This document shows, one piece after another, positions 19,501 through 27,422 of a stretch of DNA of 64,000 nt. The position numbers and the translations under genes are program-made. The DNA lies in assembly GCA_024683955.1 (NCBI GenBank), contig JAIKXS010000078.1, positions 1 through 64,000 on the forward strand, written 5' to 3'. The stretch comes from Desulfovibrio sp. Lineage in GTDB: Bacteria; Desulfobacterota; Desulfovibrionia; Desulfovibrionales; Desulfovibrionaceae. Numbering within the stretch: the first letter of the stretch is position 1; every line of letters starts with the position of its first letter. The notes under the pieces were generated by a model, which was not told the DNA's origin, did not search any database, and worked only from the letters and a program-made list of their open reading frames with translations.

Positions 19501-19769
19501 GGAGTAGGCCCTTCATACTTCCGAATCCAGAGCCCCTCGTCGGAAAAAAAATCACGCTGTTTGTCACACTCAAGGGGCAGGTGACTTTGCCAGTCAGGAC
19601 GCGTTGCGCCAAGCCGCCAGAGAGCACTGTCCTGACGATATTCCGCATAATAGATTCCGTTTGAGGAAAAAGCCCATGCAGCATCCTCCATTTGCGGCTC
19701 CCGAACACCATTCGTTACTGTGCTCACGCCTTCTGTTTTGGGTTGAAGAAGCGTCGTATCGTTACGCAA
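16572..19769 (-). CDS. KS-less PKS/FAS-like multidomain protein: acyltransferase, ACP, Rossmann relic, DH-like
   Basis: 1065 residues from TTG 19769, chosen because AAGGAG stands 7 bp upstream; no better ATG is available near the first domain. Residues about 90-380 are a malonyl/acyl transferase: CQGMG near 95, nucleophile motif GHSLG at 176-180, ANYNTPRQFILSG, LLFHHPSM and a final FLELGP. Residues about 436-508 form an acyl carrier domain whose attachment motif reads DLGLRSSS, so a serine is present but the usual Asp before it is Arg. Residues about 560-720 resemble the C-terminal part of a ketoreductase-type Rossmann unit with no visible glycine-rich NADPH motif. From about 780 to the end a double-hotdog, dehydratase-like region follows (FPGLPLFGVSD). 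There is no ketosynthase, ER or complete KR. First gene of a leftward operon with TolC/HlyD/flippase genes, divergent from an alpha-oxoamine synthase. It probably supplies or modifies an ACP-bound acyl chain. Confidence 0.8.
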   Translation of the reverse strand: MRNDTTLLQPKTEGVSTVTNGVREPQMEDAAWAFSSNGIYYAEYRQDSALWRLGATRPDWQSHLPLECDKQRDFFSDEGLWIRKYEGPTPLALMCQGMGALWPGVGRELYEFFPAARDAMDRIAAISSWDVLGLLEEDDQEVISQTRWHIPYLFLLEYAQWAYFSSLGLKPDIICGHSLGELVALCCSGIYSPEAAWYIMDTRAEHVAALEARASKSYGMLAVHADSAVVKEILTVWPGVSVANYNTPRQFILSGERDALLEIRKSLRKRHIPAVIISVSLLFHHPSMRVLRESALLRLNGLSMHPPRIPVLSNCHCVPYPEKQEDICRFIADLDENSVRFSDCLFRIQQDFGVSTFLELGPQDVLGGLIHDTLDGVTHFCAGRRGNEARSIREATAELFALGLLDPKRLRKTSSTSADGFSETVFAEEEGGNLLRDGAALLSVLSDLCNIDVTKIRLSMDLRADLGLRSSSFPVFLARMASLGTSMPSYEDLLSVATVGDLLRLFLGYMPQKKERDSLFAALRMDHLVSLTLDEKKTLSSWNKSSALPASVGISALTSTWQDQESLATLLADFTSCLRLFPVDLFLEKSLSEISKSVPALSRLLPCPEKDFFVSGTSPRALIFITKEESEREVETLFMRLTRLPGEVRPGILLLVRLLAEDSCHDASSLHTRTSSFRSFLRSSDIEIHLVDAFGLERRRYEEIGDLLVRELSQRCSRHVLWLPSRDAKRWRRDRGTDSPSLPFLPSPCTGEPSLASETICEPVRCDEDSFRAGRVLARAFFSPERDPLLEVSSRIPHFLLLEPLFACAHTLFPGLPLFGVSDLIMHAPAPRVMKGGEEEATLDLFAVNSLLLHGEEEKRIVQGSMRFPVRHPNGRKCPKDYLSVRASLAFGKGCDGYRRETVKSVTSSPEIPLAPFLGSGVISEEWSFIRTLFGGDAYRASFSLPQILVPKVAQFLEKEYFSLLIAYEAFWQAALSVLLFEDFYGISSFSENAPFCPRTGLLLRGRGNSADAERLEMYISYRDTDFVRFNGALLDSRGLPCVTLYHMEFSRPNPAATEKRGSEA

Positions 19770-20528
19770 TATCTGTCTCCTTAAGGATTGCAGACACAAA
19801 TGAGGATGTGTACAAGGTGGGTGAATATCGGCGCGCACAGACCTTTCTCCACATGCCGTGAACCTTCTTTGTGGAAAAAGGTCATATACCCTATAAAAAG
19901 CGGAAGCCACGGGACAGGCGCGTTTTTTACGATTTTGCCACGTCCCGAAAAAAAGGCAATGCGCTTTTTTTTTAAAAAAGATTTTTGTTTTTATTGCTTT
20001 TCGACCGTACTGTATCACACGGCTGGCTAAGGAAGCGTTCGTGCGGAAAAAAGCCTCATTCCGAAATTGTACCGCATAGCCACCCAGAGGCATTGGAAAA
20101 AGGCGCCCTCACCAGTCACGTTCCTGTCCTAAAACTCTTCCGTGCCTCCATTGAGGAAAATACGCTTTTAACGTAAGGTATTGGACGCTCGCAAGGCTTC
20201 TCCTTCGTATTTGTCTTCCGGACACCTGATTCCCCGAGCCTTCCAGTACAAACTTTGCTCTTTTTTTAGAAATTGACTAATCTATATCCGACAAAAAAAA
20301 TACATTTTTCCTCCATAATTCTTCAATTTTCATCATCTAAACCCTTGCCATTCGTACTCTTTCTTGAGAAAATTCAGTTTTTTGTAAGACAGAACTCCCG
20401 TGGCGCGTCATGACGGATCTCCTCGGTCTGGCAGGGATATCTTTACGGCGCATTTTTATTTTTCCGATAACAAGCCTGCATCCTCAGCCTTCCTCATGCA
20501 CCAGGGAACGTGGGCAAAAGACAAGACT
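19770..20528. other. AT-rich divergent promoter region of locus A
   Basis: About 760 bp between the divergent megasynthase and AOS genes. No gene is supported. Bases about 19960-20000 and 20255-20390 are clearly A/T-richer than the surrounding genes, with long A and T runs. TTGACT at 20272-20277 could be a -35 element for the rightward operon, but the -10 match is poor. In-frame upstream starts for AOS exist at 20400 (GTG) and 20496 (ATG), without good ribosome sites. Confidence 0.5.
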
Positions 20529-21803
20529 ATGCAAGATACGCAACAACACTCCAAAAACGGCTTCAGCCACTCACGCCTCAAGATTTCCGTTGGAAAAATG
20601 GTCGAGCTAGCGACTGAAATGGGCATGGAAAACCCCCTTTTCCGCTGTCATGAACAAGCGGCCAAGTCAACAACAATTATCAATGGCCGTGAGTACATCA
20701 ATTTTTCCACATACGACTACCTTGACATCAATGCTCACGAGGACATCACAAAGGCCGTCACCGAAGCCGCAAAACGCTACGGCACAAGCGCGGGAGCGAG
20801 CCGCCTTGTCGGCGGTGAACGCCCGCCCCACCGTGTTCTCGAAAAGGCCATCGCCGACTTCTACGATGTGGAGGACTGCATCGCATACGTAAGCGGTCAC
20901 GCCACAAACGTTTCAACTCTCGGCTTTCTGTTCGGAAAGCGCGACGCGATTTTCCACGATGGCCTTGCCCACAATTCTCTTCTTCAGGGCGCAAAGCTCT
21001 CGGGTGCCCAGCGTTTCTCCTACACCCACAATGATTGCGACGCCCTCGAAAAAATGCTTGAGGAAAAACGTGAGAGCTGCAAGCATGCCGTTATCGTAAC
21101 TGAAGGTCTCTTCAGCATGGACGGGAACATTCCGGATCTTCCTCGCATTATTGAGCTCAAAAAGCGGTACGACTGCATGCTTCTTGTCGACGAGGCGCAT
21201 TCTCTCGGAATTCTTGGGCCTACAGGCCGCGGAGTCCGTGAATATTTTAATATAGACCCGCAGGATGTTGACATGTGGATGAGTACACTTTCGAAAACAC
21301 TCTGCGGATGCGGAGGATTCATCGCGGGCTCGAAGGAACTTGTGGAATTCCTGAAATACGGTTCGCCGGGTTTTGTCTACAGCGTAGGGATACCGCCCGT
21401 CATTGCCCAGGCCTGCAGCACGGCACTTGAAATTCTGAAGAAAGAACCGTGGAGAGTCGAAAAAATTCAAAAAATTAGCCAGTATTTTCTCTCCTATGCA
21501 AAAAGCAAGGGGCTTGATACGGGTGCGGCCCAGGGCTATGCCGTCATCCCCGTCATCATCGGCAACTCCATGGTCACGGGATTTCTCTCCCAGCTTCTCT
21601 TTAAACGGGGGATCTACGTCATGCCCATCTCCTTCCCTGCCGTTAAGGAAGGCACGGCCCGACTGCGTTTCTTTATCTCCGCAGCCCACACGGAGGAGCA
21701 GGTCAGGACAACTCTGGACGCTGTGTGTGAAGAACTTCCAAACGCCATTGAGATTGTTAAGGAATATCAGAAAAGCCACCCGACGGTCTTTATTGATCAG
21801 TAA
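20529..21803 (+). CDS. Alpha-oxoamine synthase (serine palmitoyltransferase/KBL/BioF family), locus A
   Basis: 424 residues from ATG 20529. The start is uncertain, since two earlier in-frame starts exist. It is a PLP fold-type I enzyme with NFSTYDYLDIN, the substrate segment YGTSAGASRLVGGERPPHR, VDEAHSLGILGPTGRGV and the PLP lysine motif STLSKTLCGCGGFIAGS. Family members condense an acyl thioester with an amino acid, lose CO2 and release an amino ketone. The first gene of a rightward operon (AOS, deacetylase-like, glycosyltransferase, asparagine synthase, htpX, lipoprotein, acyltransferase), divergent from an ACP-containing protein. No biotin genes are nearby, so BioF is unlikely. A chain-releasing enzyme for a sphingoid-like lipid fits better. 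The amino acid partner cannot be told from sequence. A close paralogue lies at 58051-59400. Confidence 0.88.
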   Translation: MQDTQQHSKNGFSHSRLKISVGKMVELATEMGMENPLFRCHEQAAKSTTIINGREYINFSTYDYLDINAHEDITKAVTEAAKRYGTSAGASRLVGGERPPHRVLEKAIADFYDVEDCIAYVSGHATNVSTLGFLFGKRDAIFHDGLAHNSLLQGAKLSGAQRFSYTHNDCDALEKMLEEKRESCKHAVIVTEGLFSMDGNIPDLPRIIELKKRYDCMLLVDEAHSLGILGPTGRGVREYFNIDPQDVDMWMSTLSKTLCGCGGFIAGSKELVEFLKYGSPGFVYSVGIPPVIAQACSTALEILKKEPWRVEKIQKISQYFLSYAKSKGLDTGAAQGYAVIPVIIGNSMVTGFLSQLLFKRGIYVMPISFPAVKEGTARLRFFISAAHTEEQVRTTLDAVCEELPNAIEIVKEYQKSHPTVFIDQ

Positions 21804-21846
21804 GGGCGCATCCGGGAGGATAAGGCCCCGTTAAGCGAGGAAGCGC

Positions 21847-22848
21847 ATGTCAAAAACACCCGTTTATCTTGCCGTAAGCCTTGATGTTGAAGAGGAAGGA
21901 CTTTTTACCGGCCACTATAATCAAACAAAGGTCACCGTCGAAAACACCCGCTCTCTCTCCCGTCTTGACCCTCTGCTTTCAAAGGGAGTAACCCCGACCC
22001 TTTTCTGCGCTCACAGTGTGCTCACTGATCCCGCCTCCTGTGGAGAGCTTCAGCGTCTTGCGGAAGACTACGGGGCAGAAATTGCGGCTCACCTGCATTT
22101 TTGGAACACTCCGCCCGTCATGGCCTTTTCGGATGAGCCGCTTTCCAGTGTGCCGTCAAAAGACCTTTCTGACGGTCTCTTTTCAGAAAAACTCGAGTCC
22201 GTGCTTGAAGCGGGCAGGGCCCTCACTGGAGCCCCTCTCCGATCATTCCGTATGGGGCGCTGGGACATCCATCATTCCCACTGGCCTCTTCTGGCAAAGG
22301 CAGGCATTCTCACCGATGCATCCGTCCGCCCACTTCATGGAAGCGACATGAAGAAGAGCCCCGACCATTTCGCGGCCGAAAGCGCTCCCTACTGGATAAA
22401 AACATCCTTCGGCCATATTTTTGAGGTTCCCCTCACCGTGACCCCCCTCCTTCCCATGCTCCGGCCTCTACTTCTCCGCGGACGGAAGAGTGACGGGCTT
22501 CTCGGGGATCTTTCACGCTTTCTTGCAGCAACAACCAATTACTGGGGAGCGTTGGCACTCCTTCCCGTCTATCACCCTCTCCTTGCCATGCAGCTCGTAA
22601 CCATGCTTTACATTGCCCGGGGAGGACGGGTTCTCTCACTTACATGGCACTCTTCGGAAATGCACCCCGGCGCCACGCCCCATCTTCCGACAAAGGAGCA
22701 TGTGGACCGCCTTATGAAAAAAATTGCGGCCTTTCTGGACTGGCTCATGGCCCACTATGACGTCAAAAGTCTTTCCATGAACGAACTCAGGAACACGCTC
22801 GGGGCCGAGGCCCCTGTACTCTCCACCCGTGAAGACTGGGCCTTTTAA
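21847..22848 (+). CDS. Polysaccharide-deacetylase-like (WalW-type) protein
   Basis: 333 residues, cytoplasmic, no signal peptide. The start SLDVEEEGLFTGHY and the later AHLHFW and FRMGRWDIHHSHW resemble the WalW branch of the NodB/polysaccharide deacetylase superfamily, where Asp and His residues bind a metal. The classical TFDDGP motif is replaced by SLDVEEEG, so the chemistry may differ from N-acetylglucosamine deacetylation. GAGGAAGCGC precedes the ATG. It lies between the AOS and a glycosyltransferase in one operon, which suggests deacylation or hydrolysis of a sugar-bearing intermediate. Confidence 0.7.
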   Translation: MSKTPVYLAVSLDVEEEGLFTGHYNQTKVTVENTRSLSRLDPLLSKGVTPTLFCAHSVLTDPASCGELQRLAEDYGAEIAAHLHFWNTPPVMAFSDEPLSSVPSKDLSDGLFSEKLESVLEAGRALTGAPLRSFRMGRWDIHHSHWPLLAKAGILTDASVRPLHGSDMKKSPDHFAAESAPYWIKTSFGHIFEVPLTVTPLLPMLRPLLLRGRKSDGLLGDLSRFLAATTNYWGALALLPVYHPLLAMQLVTMLYIARGGRVLSLTWHSSEMHPGATPHLPTKEHVDRLMKKIAAFLDWLMAHYDVKSLSMNELRNTLGAEAPVLSTREDWAF

Positions 22849-22862
22849 GGCTGATCTGTGTC

Positions 22863-24149
22863 ATGTCCCGTCCTTCGTCCCCGCGTCTTGCCTGTATTCT
22901 TCTCTGGTATCCGCTCTTCACGCAGCCTTTTATCTTCCGTGAAATTGAGGGAATCAGGGTCCATTTACCGGTCACGGTCTACACTCTCTACGGAAAAAAC
23001 CTTGCTCACTGCTCGGACGCCATGAAGGAAAGGGCCCATGATGTCAGAACTCATGGGATAACCTTTCTTCCGCGTCTTCTTCTTGCACTCTTCCGTGAAC
23101 TTATCCGTGCGCCCCGAAGGTTCCTGTCCCTTTTCCGCGAAGCACTTTGCCGCCCATGGCCGAATCTTGAAATCTTCGGGGAAAACCTCTGGGCCTTCTG
23201 TATGGCCTTCCCCCTTGCCCGAACCCTCGAAAGGGACAACATCAATATAATCTATGCCCCCTGGCCACGCGGGACTGCCATGACGGCTCTTGTTATTCAC
23301 AGGCTCACCGGCATTCCCTTTGCGACCACTGTCCGCGGCGACAATCTCTGCCCCGCAGATCCGGACCTTGCCTGGAAAATGGGGGAGGCAGCGCTGGTGA
23401 GGGCGAACAACGCAGCAGATCAAGTCCGCATTGAAGCCTTCGGAAACGGAGAGGCAAGGGGCAGGACCTGTCTTGTCTATAACAGCCTTACCCTCACGGA
23501 GACCCCTCCGGAAAGTCCTTCAATCCTCAGCTACAACTCTGCCCGCCCCCTCCGTCTCATGGCGCTGGGACGCTTTGACGTAACAAAGGGATTTGACGTA
23601 CTTATCAGGTCCTGTGCCATCCTTCGGGACCGGGGGCTCTCTTTTACCCTCACGCTGGCTGGAGGTGGCGGTATCGCCATGGGACTTGGCAAGCTTGAGG
23701 GCGAACTCCGCGCGCTCACTGCCGAACTCGGCCTTTCAGACCGGATTTCCTATCCTGGTCTTCTTTCACACAATGAACTACCCACAATCTTTTCCGCTCA
23801 CGACATTTTTCTAGCCCCCTGCGTTATTGATGCAAGCGGACGACGGGACGGCATTCCAAATACAGTTATCGAGGCCATGAGCATGGGAATGCCAGTTATC
23901 GCGAGCGCCATCCACGCTCTGCCGGAACTCGTTGAGGATGGCGTCACGGGTCTCACTGTTCCTCAAAAAGACCCTGACGCTCTCGCCAGAGCCGTCACGA
24001 AACTCGCGGGCGACCCTGGATTTGCGGCTGAACTTGGCAAAAATGCCATTAAGAAAGTGCACACGCTTTTCGACCCCGAAGTGAACTGTGCAAAGCTTGC
24101 CGCGATACTCGCCTCCCTCGCAAAGGATACAAGCTCATGTGCGGAATAG
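22863..24149 (+). CDS. Glycosyltransferase family 4 protein
   Basis: 428 residues with a GT-B fold. The C-terminal donor domain shows LRLMALGRFDVTKGFDVLIR, a glycine-rich LTLAGGGG segment and the E-x7-E region GIPNTVIEAMSMGMPVIAS. It has no membrane helix, though hydrophobic patches at about 60-110 may touch the membrane. It would transfer a nucleotide-activated sugar to an acceptor, in this operon possibly a lipid amine or amino alcohol. The last 13 bp overlap asnB, so translation is coupled. Confidence 0.88.
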   Translation: MSRPSSPRLACILLWYPLFTQPFIFREIEGIRVHLPVTVYTLYGKNLAHCSDAMKERAHDVRTHGITFLPRLLLALFRELIRAPRRFLSLFREALCRPWPNLEIFGENLWAFCMAFPLARTLERDNINIIYAPWPRGTAMTALVIHRLTGIPFATTVRGDNLCPADPDLAWKMGEAALVRANNAADQVRIEAFGNGEARGRTCLVYNSLTLTETPPESPSILSYNSARPLRLMALGRFDVTKGFDVLIRSCAILRDRGLSFTLTLAGGGGIAMGLGKLEGELRALTAELGLSDRISYPGLLSHNELPTIFSAHDIFLAPCVIDASGRRDGIPNTVIEAMSMGMPVIASAIHALPELVEDGVTGLTVPQKDPDALARAVTKLAGDPGFAAELGKNAIKKVHTLFDPEVNCAKLAAILASLAKDTSSCAE

Positions 24150-26074
24150 CCGGAATATTTTCCCTTGAGAGGGCTCCTCTTGGAGACGCTGAAAAACGTA
24201 CCGTCCTTGCCATGACCCAGACCATGACCCACAGGGGCCCCGACGGCAGCGGCATCTGGCAGAAGGGTCCCGCGGTACTTGGGCACAGGCGTCTTGCCAT
24301 CATTGACCAGTCAGGCGGTGGTCAGCCAATGACCAGTGCTGACGGGCGCTACACCATCACCTACAACGGCGAGCTGTACAACTTTCGGGAGCTCAGAGAG
24401 GACTTGGAAAAGCGGGGGATCCACTTCCGGACGTCTTCCGACACTGAGGTTATCCTTGAAAGCTACCGCATCTTCAAAGAGGAATGCGTCACCTACTTCC
24501 GCGGCATGTTCGCCTTTGCCATCTTCGATGACCTGACAAAAACCCTCTTCCTTGCCCGCGATCCCTTTGGAAAAAAGCCTCTCTTTTACACCATCCGGGG
24601 CGGGATACTCTATTTTGCCTCTGAGCTCTCGGCGCTCACCACGGTTCCCGCCATCCCCCTTCGCCTTTCAACGGCCTCGGTTCTGCGGTTTCTTGCCTAC
24701 GAATATGTTCCATCTCCCGCAACCATGTACGAGGGCATATATGCCCTTTCACCGGCCCACACCCTCCTTTTTCCGGACCGTCCTTTTGAACGGCGGTTCT
24801 GGGATCTCCCCGCACCCGACAATACAGGTGAGCTACCAGAAGAGGAACGGATACATACCCTTAAGGGACTTCTGCGACAGGCCGTACGGCGACGACTCAT
24901 AAGTGATGTGCCCCTTGGAGTCTTTCTTTCCGGAGGGCTCGACTCTTCCATTGTAACCGCGTTCATGGCCATGGAATCCGAGAGACCGGTCGACACCTTC
25001 TCCATAGGCTTCGAGGAAGCAAGCTACGACGAAAGCCACTATGCTCGTCTTATTGCCAGAACATTCGGGACCAACCATCACGAGGAAATTCTCTCGGCGT
25101 CGGAATGTGCCGATCTTTTGCCTGTCATAGTACGCGACATGGACGTTCCCATGGCGGATGCCTCCATTGCCCCGACCTATCTTCTTTCAAGACTGACCCG
25201 CCGCACCGTCACCGTTGCCCTCGGGGGAGACGGATCCGATGAGCTATGGGCAGGCTACGAAAACTATGCAGCCTACGCCATAGCCCTCAGGATACGTCGT
25301 ATGCCGGACTTTATGCGTGCAAAGATACTTGCCCCCCTCTCCCGCCGTCTTCCGGCATCCCACGGCTACGTGAATCTCAGACTTGCAATGCAGACCTTTC
25401 TTTCCGGAGCCGATGCCCCGGACTGGCTCCGCATGCAGACCCTTCTGACAAGCATCAATCCGGCAATGCAGAAAGAAATTCTGTCCGAAGATGTTCTTGC
25501 GCAGAATGACAGTCTTCTGCGGGATGAAATCCTTTTCTCCTCGACAAAGCTCGAGTACGAGCATTGGAGAGGAAAATCGTCACCCCTTGAGCGAAGCTTT
25601 CATGTGTACTGTCGCCAATATTTGCCGGAAGATATTCTGGTCAAGGTTGACCGGTGTTCCATGCTCCATTCTCTTGAGGTTCGTGCGCCTTTTCTCGATA
25701 CGGACCTCGCGACCTTTACGGCGAAACTTCCTCTCAGGGATAAATGCATGGGGCTTAGAGGAAAAAAACTGTTACGTAAGGCCATGCGGGGCATCCTGCC
25801 GGACAAGATTCTCAACAGAAACAAGCGTGGCTTTCAGATACCCGTTGCGGCCTGGCTTTCCGGCCGTCTCCGCCCCCTGCTTCAGGACGCCCTTTCCGAA
25901 AGCAAGCTCGTCCGGGAAGGTTTTCTTTCCTTCCAGGGAGTCCGCCGTCTGATGAATGACCACTTCAGCGGCACGTTTGACCGAAGGAAGCCGTTATTTA
26001 CCCTTCTTGTCCTTGAGCTCTGGCTCGATGCACAGAAGAAACGTCGTGCGCGTCGTGCCGCGCATGCCACATAA
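24137..26074 (+). CDS. asnB: Asparagine synthase-type glutamine-dependent amidotransferase
   Basis: 645 residues. The Ntn-type glutaminase starts with Met then catalytic Cys2 (MCGIAGIFS). The synthetase domain carries the ATP-pyrophosphatase loop near residue 265 (LSGGLDSSIV) and VRAPFLDTDL toward the C-terminus. AsnB makes asparagine from aspartate, but homologues inside polysaccharide and lipid clusters amidate sugar or peptide carboxyls. Here it overlaps the glycosyltransferase gene and belongs to the locus A operon, so a tailoring role is likely. The gene symbol names the family, not a proven substrate. Length is normal for amidotransferases of exopolysaccharide clusters. Confidence 0.9.
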   Translation: MCGIAGIFSLERAPLGDAEKRTVLAMTQTMTHRGPDGSGIWQKGPAVLGHRRLAIIDQSGGGQPMTSADGRYTITYNGELYNFRELREDLEKRGIHFRTSSDTEVILESYRIFKEECVTYFRGMFAFAIFDDLTKTLFLARDPFGKKPLFYTIRGGILYFASELSALTTVPAIPLRLSTASVLRFLAYEYVPSPATMYEGIYALSPAHTLLFPDRPFERRFWDLPAPDNTGELPEEERIHTLKGLLRQAVRRRLISDVPLGVFLSGGLDSSIVTAFMAMESERPVDTFSIGFEEASYDESHYARLIARTFGTNHHEEILSASECADLLPVIVRDMDVPMADASIAPTYLLSRLTRRTVTVALGGDGSDELWAGYENYAAYAIALRIRRMPDFMRAKILAPLSRRLPASHGYVNLRLAMQTFLSGADAPDWLRMQTLLTSINPAMQKEILSEDVLAQNDSLLRDEILFSSTKLEYEHWRGKSSPLERSFHVYCRQYLPEDILVKVDRCSMLHSLEVRAPFLDTDLATFTAKLPLRDKCMGLRGKKLLRKAMRGILPDKILNRNKRGFQIPVAAWLSGRLRPLLQDALSESKLVREGFLSFQGVRRLMNDHFSGTFDRRKPLFTLLVLELWLDAQKKRRARRAAHAT

Positions 26075-26124
26075 CCCACAAATGGAGGCAGCACCTTCCC
26101 CCATGCGGGCAGGCTGAAAAATGT

Positions 26125-26979
26125 ATGACTAGCCAGCTAAAAACTATTCTTCTTCTTGGGATTCTCTCTGCCATCGTTGTCGGCCTTGGAGGTATGTTGG
26201 GAGGCCGGACGGGTCTTGTAATGGCCCTTGGTCTCGCCCTCTTCATGAATCTCGGCAGCTACTGGTATTCCGACAAAATCGTTCTTTCCATCTACCACGC
26301 AAAGGAAACAGCCTACGAGGACGCCCCCTTTCTTCATGATATCGTGAGAGAGCTCGCCCAGCGCGCAGCCCTTCCCATGCCGCGCATCTACATTGTCCCC
26401 GAGGAGGCGCCTAATGCCTTTGCCACGGGACGTGACCCGGAGCACGCCGCAGTCGCCGTCACAACCGGAATTCTCCATCTTCTCTCCCCTGAGGAGCTGC
26501 GCGGTGTTCTGGCCCACGAGATGGCCCACATCAGCAATCGAGATATTCTTATCCAGACTGTCGCCGGGGTGATGGGAAGTGCCATCGTCACCATAGCCAA
26601 TATCTTTCAATTTACGGCAATTTTTGGTGGCAACAGAGAAGAGGGGGGAAATCCGATTGGTGCCTTCATCATGGCCATGCTCGCGCCTCTAGCGGCCTCT
26701 CTCATACAAATGGCCATTTCCCGTTCGCGGGAATTTCTGGCTGACGAAACCGGTGCTAGGCTCTGTCAGGATCCACTGGCCCTTGCCGGTGCACTTGGCG
26801 CTCTTGGACGAATGAGCGGACAAATACCCATGCAAAGTGGTAATCCATCCACTGCACAGCTTTTCATCGTCCATCCGGCCTTTGCCCTCGGTGGCAATGT
26901 AAGCCGGCTTTTCAGCACGCATCCGCCCCTTGAAGAACGCATGGCACGCCTTGAGGCCATGGCGCGGAGCGGCCGGTGA
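26125..26979 (+). CDS. htpX: HtpX, membrane zinc metalloprotease (M48B)
   Basis: 284 residues. Two N-terminal membrane helices (about 5-45) come first, then the zinc motif HEMAH at residues 131-135, two further hydrophobic segments (about 147-195) and the third ligand in SREFLADETGA. HtpX degrades misfolded membrane proteins, with its active site facing the cytoplasm. It is placed 50 bp after asnB and overlaps the next lipoprotein gene by 4 bp. This may be accidental or may link membrane quality control to expression of the locus A machinery. Confidence 0.93.
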   Translation: MTSQLKTILLLGILSAIVVGLGGMLGGRTGLVMALGLALFMNLGSYWYSDKIVLSIYHAKETAYEDAPFLHDIVRELAQRAALPMPRIYIVPEEAPNAFATGRDPEHAAVAVTTGILHLLSPEELRGVLAHEMAHISNRDILIQTVAGVMGSAIVTIANIFQFTAIFGGNREEGGNPIGAFIMAMLAPLAASLIQMAISRSREFLADETGARLCQDPLALAGALGALGRMSGQIPMQSGNPSTAQLFIVHPAFALGGNVSRLFSTHPPLEERMARLEAMARSGR

Positions 26980-27419
26980 GAAAAACCGCCGTTCTCTTAC
27001 TTCTTCTGGGAGCACTGCTTCTTGAAGCCTGTGCCCGTCACTCTCTCCCGGACGAAGAGCCTCTCATTCTTCCCGATAATTGCCATGAGGCATGGATCTA
27101 TGCGCCTGGACACTATGTGCTGGATCTTGCCGAGGGGAAAACGGTACATCTGAACCCCTTTATTCAGGATTTTCCTCTCTACTGTCTAGCCGACAAGGCC
27201 CGCGACGCACTTTCGCAAGCCATTGAAAAGGGCCAGCTCTCCGACGGGGACTGGGCCCTTTATCGGCTTGACGGGACAATGAAGGAGAATGCACGCATGG
27301 ATGGGGAGCAACTTATTCTCGTAAGAAAGGCTCGTCTCACAACATGGGAAAGCTTTAAGATGCAGGGGAAAACACCCATCCGCTCCCAAAGAAACGAAAA
27401 ACGGGCAAAGGATCTGTGA
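26976..27419 (+). CDS. Small predicted lipoprotein of unknown function
   Basis: 147 residues, GTG start overlapping the htpX stop (GTGA). The signal MRKTAVLLLLLGALLLEAC has a lipobox-like LEAC, so the mature protein would be lipid-anchored at Cys19. The rest is soluble with conserved-looking segments (WIYAPGHYVLDLAEGK, GDWALYRLDG). I do not recognise the family. Placement between htpX and an acyltransferase gene, 3 bp before the latter, makes it part of the same transcript. The lipobox has Glu at -2, which is unusual but tolerated. Confidence 0.7.
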   Translation: MRKTAVLLLLLGALLLEACARHSLPDEEPLILPDNCHEAWIYAPGHYVLDLAEGKTVHLNPFIQDFPLYCLADKARDALSQAIEKGQLSDGDWALYRLDGTMKENARMDGEQLILVRKARLTTWESFKMQGKTPIRSQRNEKRAKDL

Positions 27420-27422
27420 ACC

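Noticed and set aside
20400-20528. Longer AOS start at GTG 20400 or ATG 20496
   Set aside because: No ribosome site at either, and the extra residues have no AOS-like sequence; the start remains uncertain.
20913-21779. Minus-strand 288-codon ORF opposite the locus A AOS
   Set aside because: It is fully antisense to a conserved enzyme with no independent signal.
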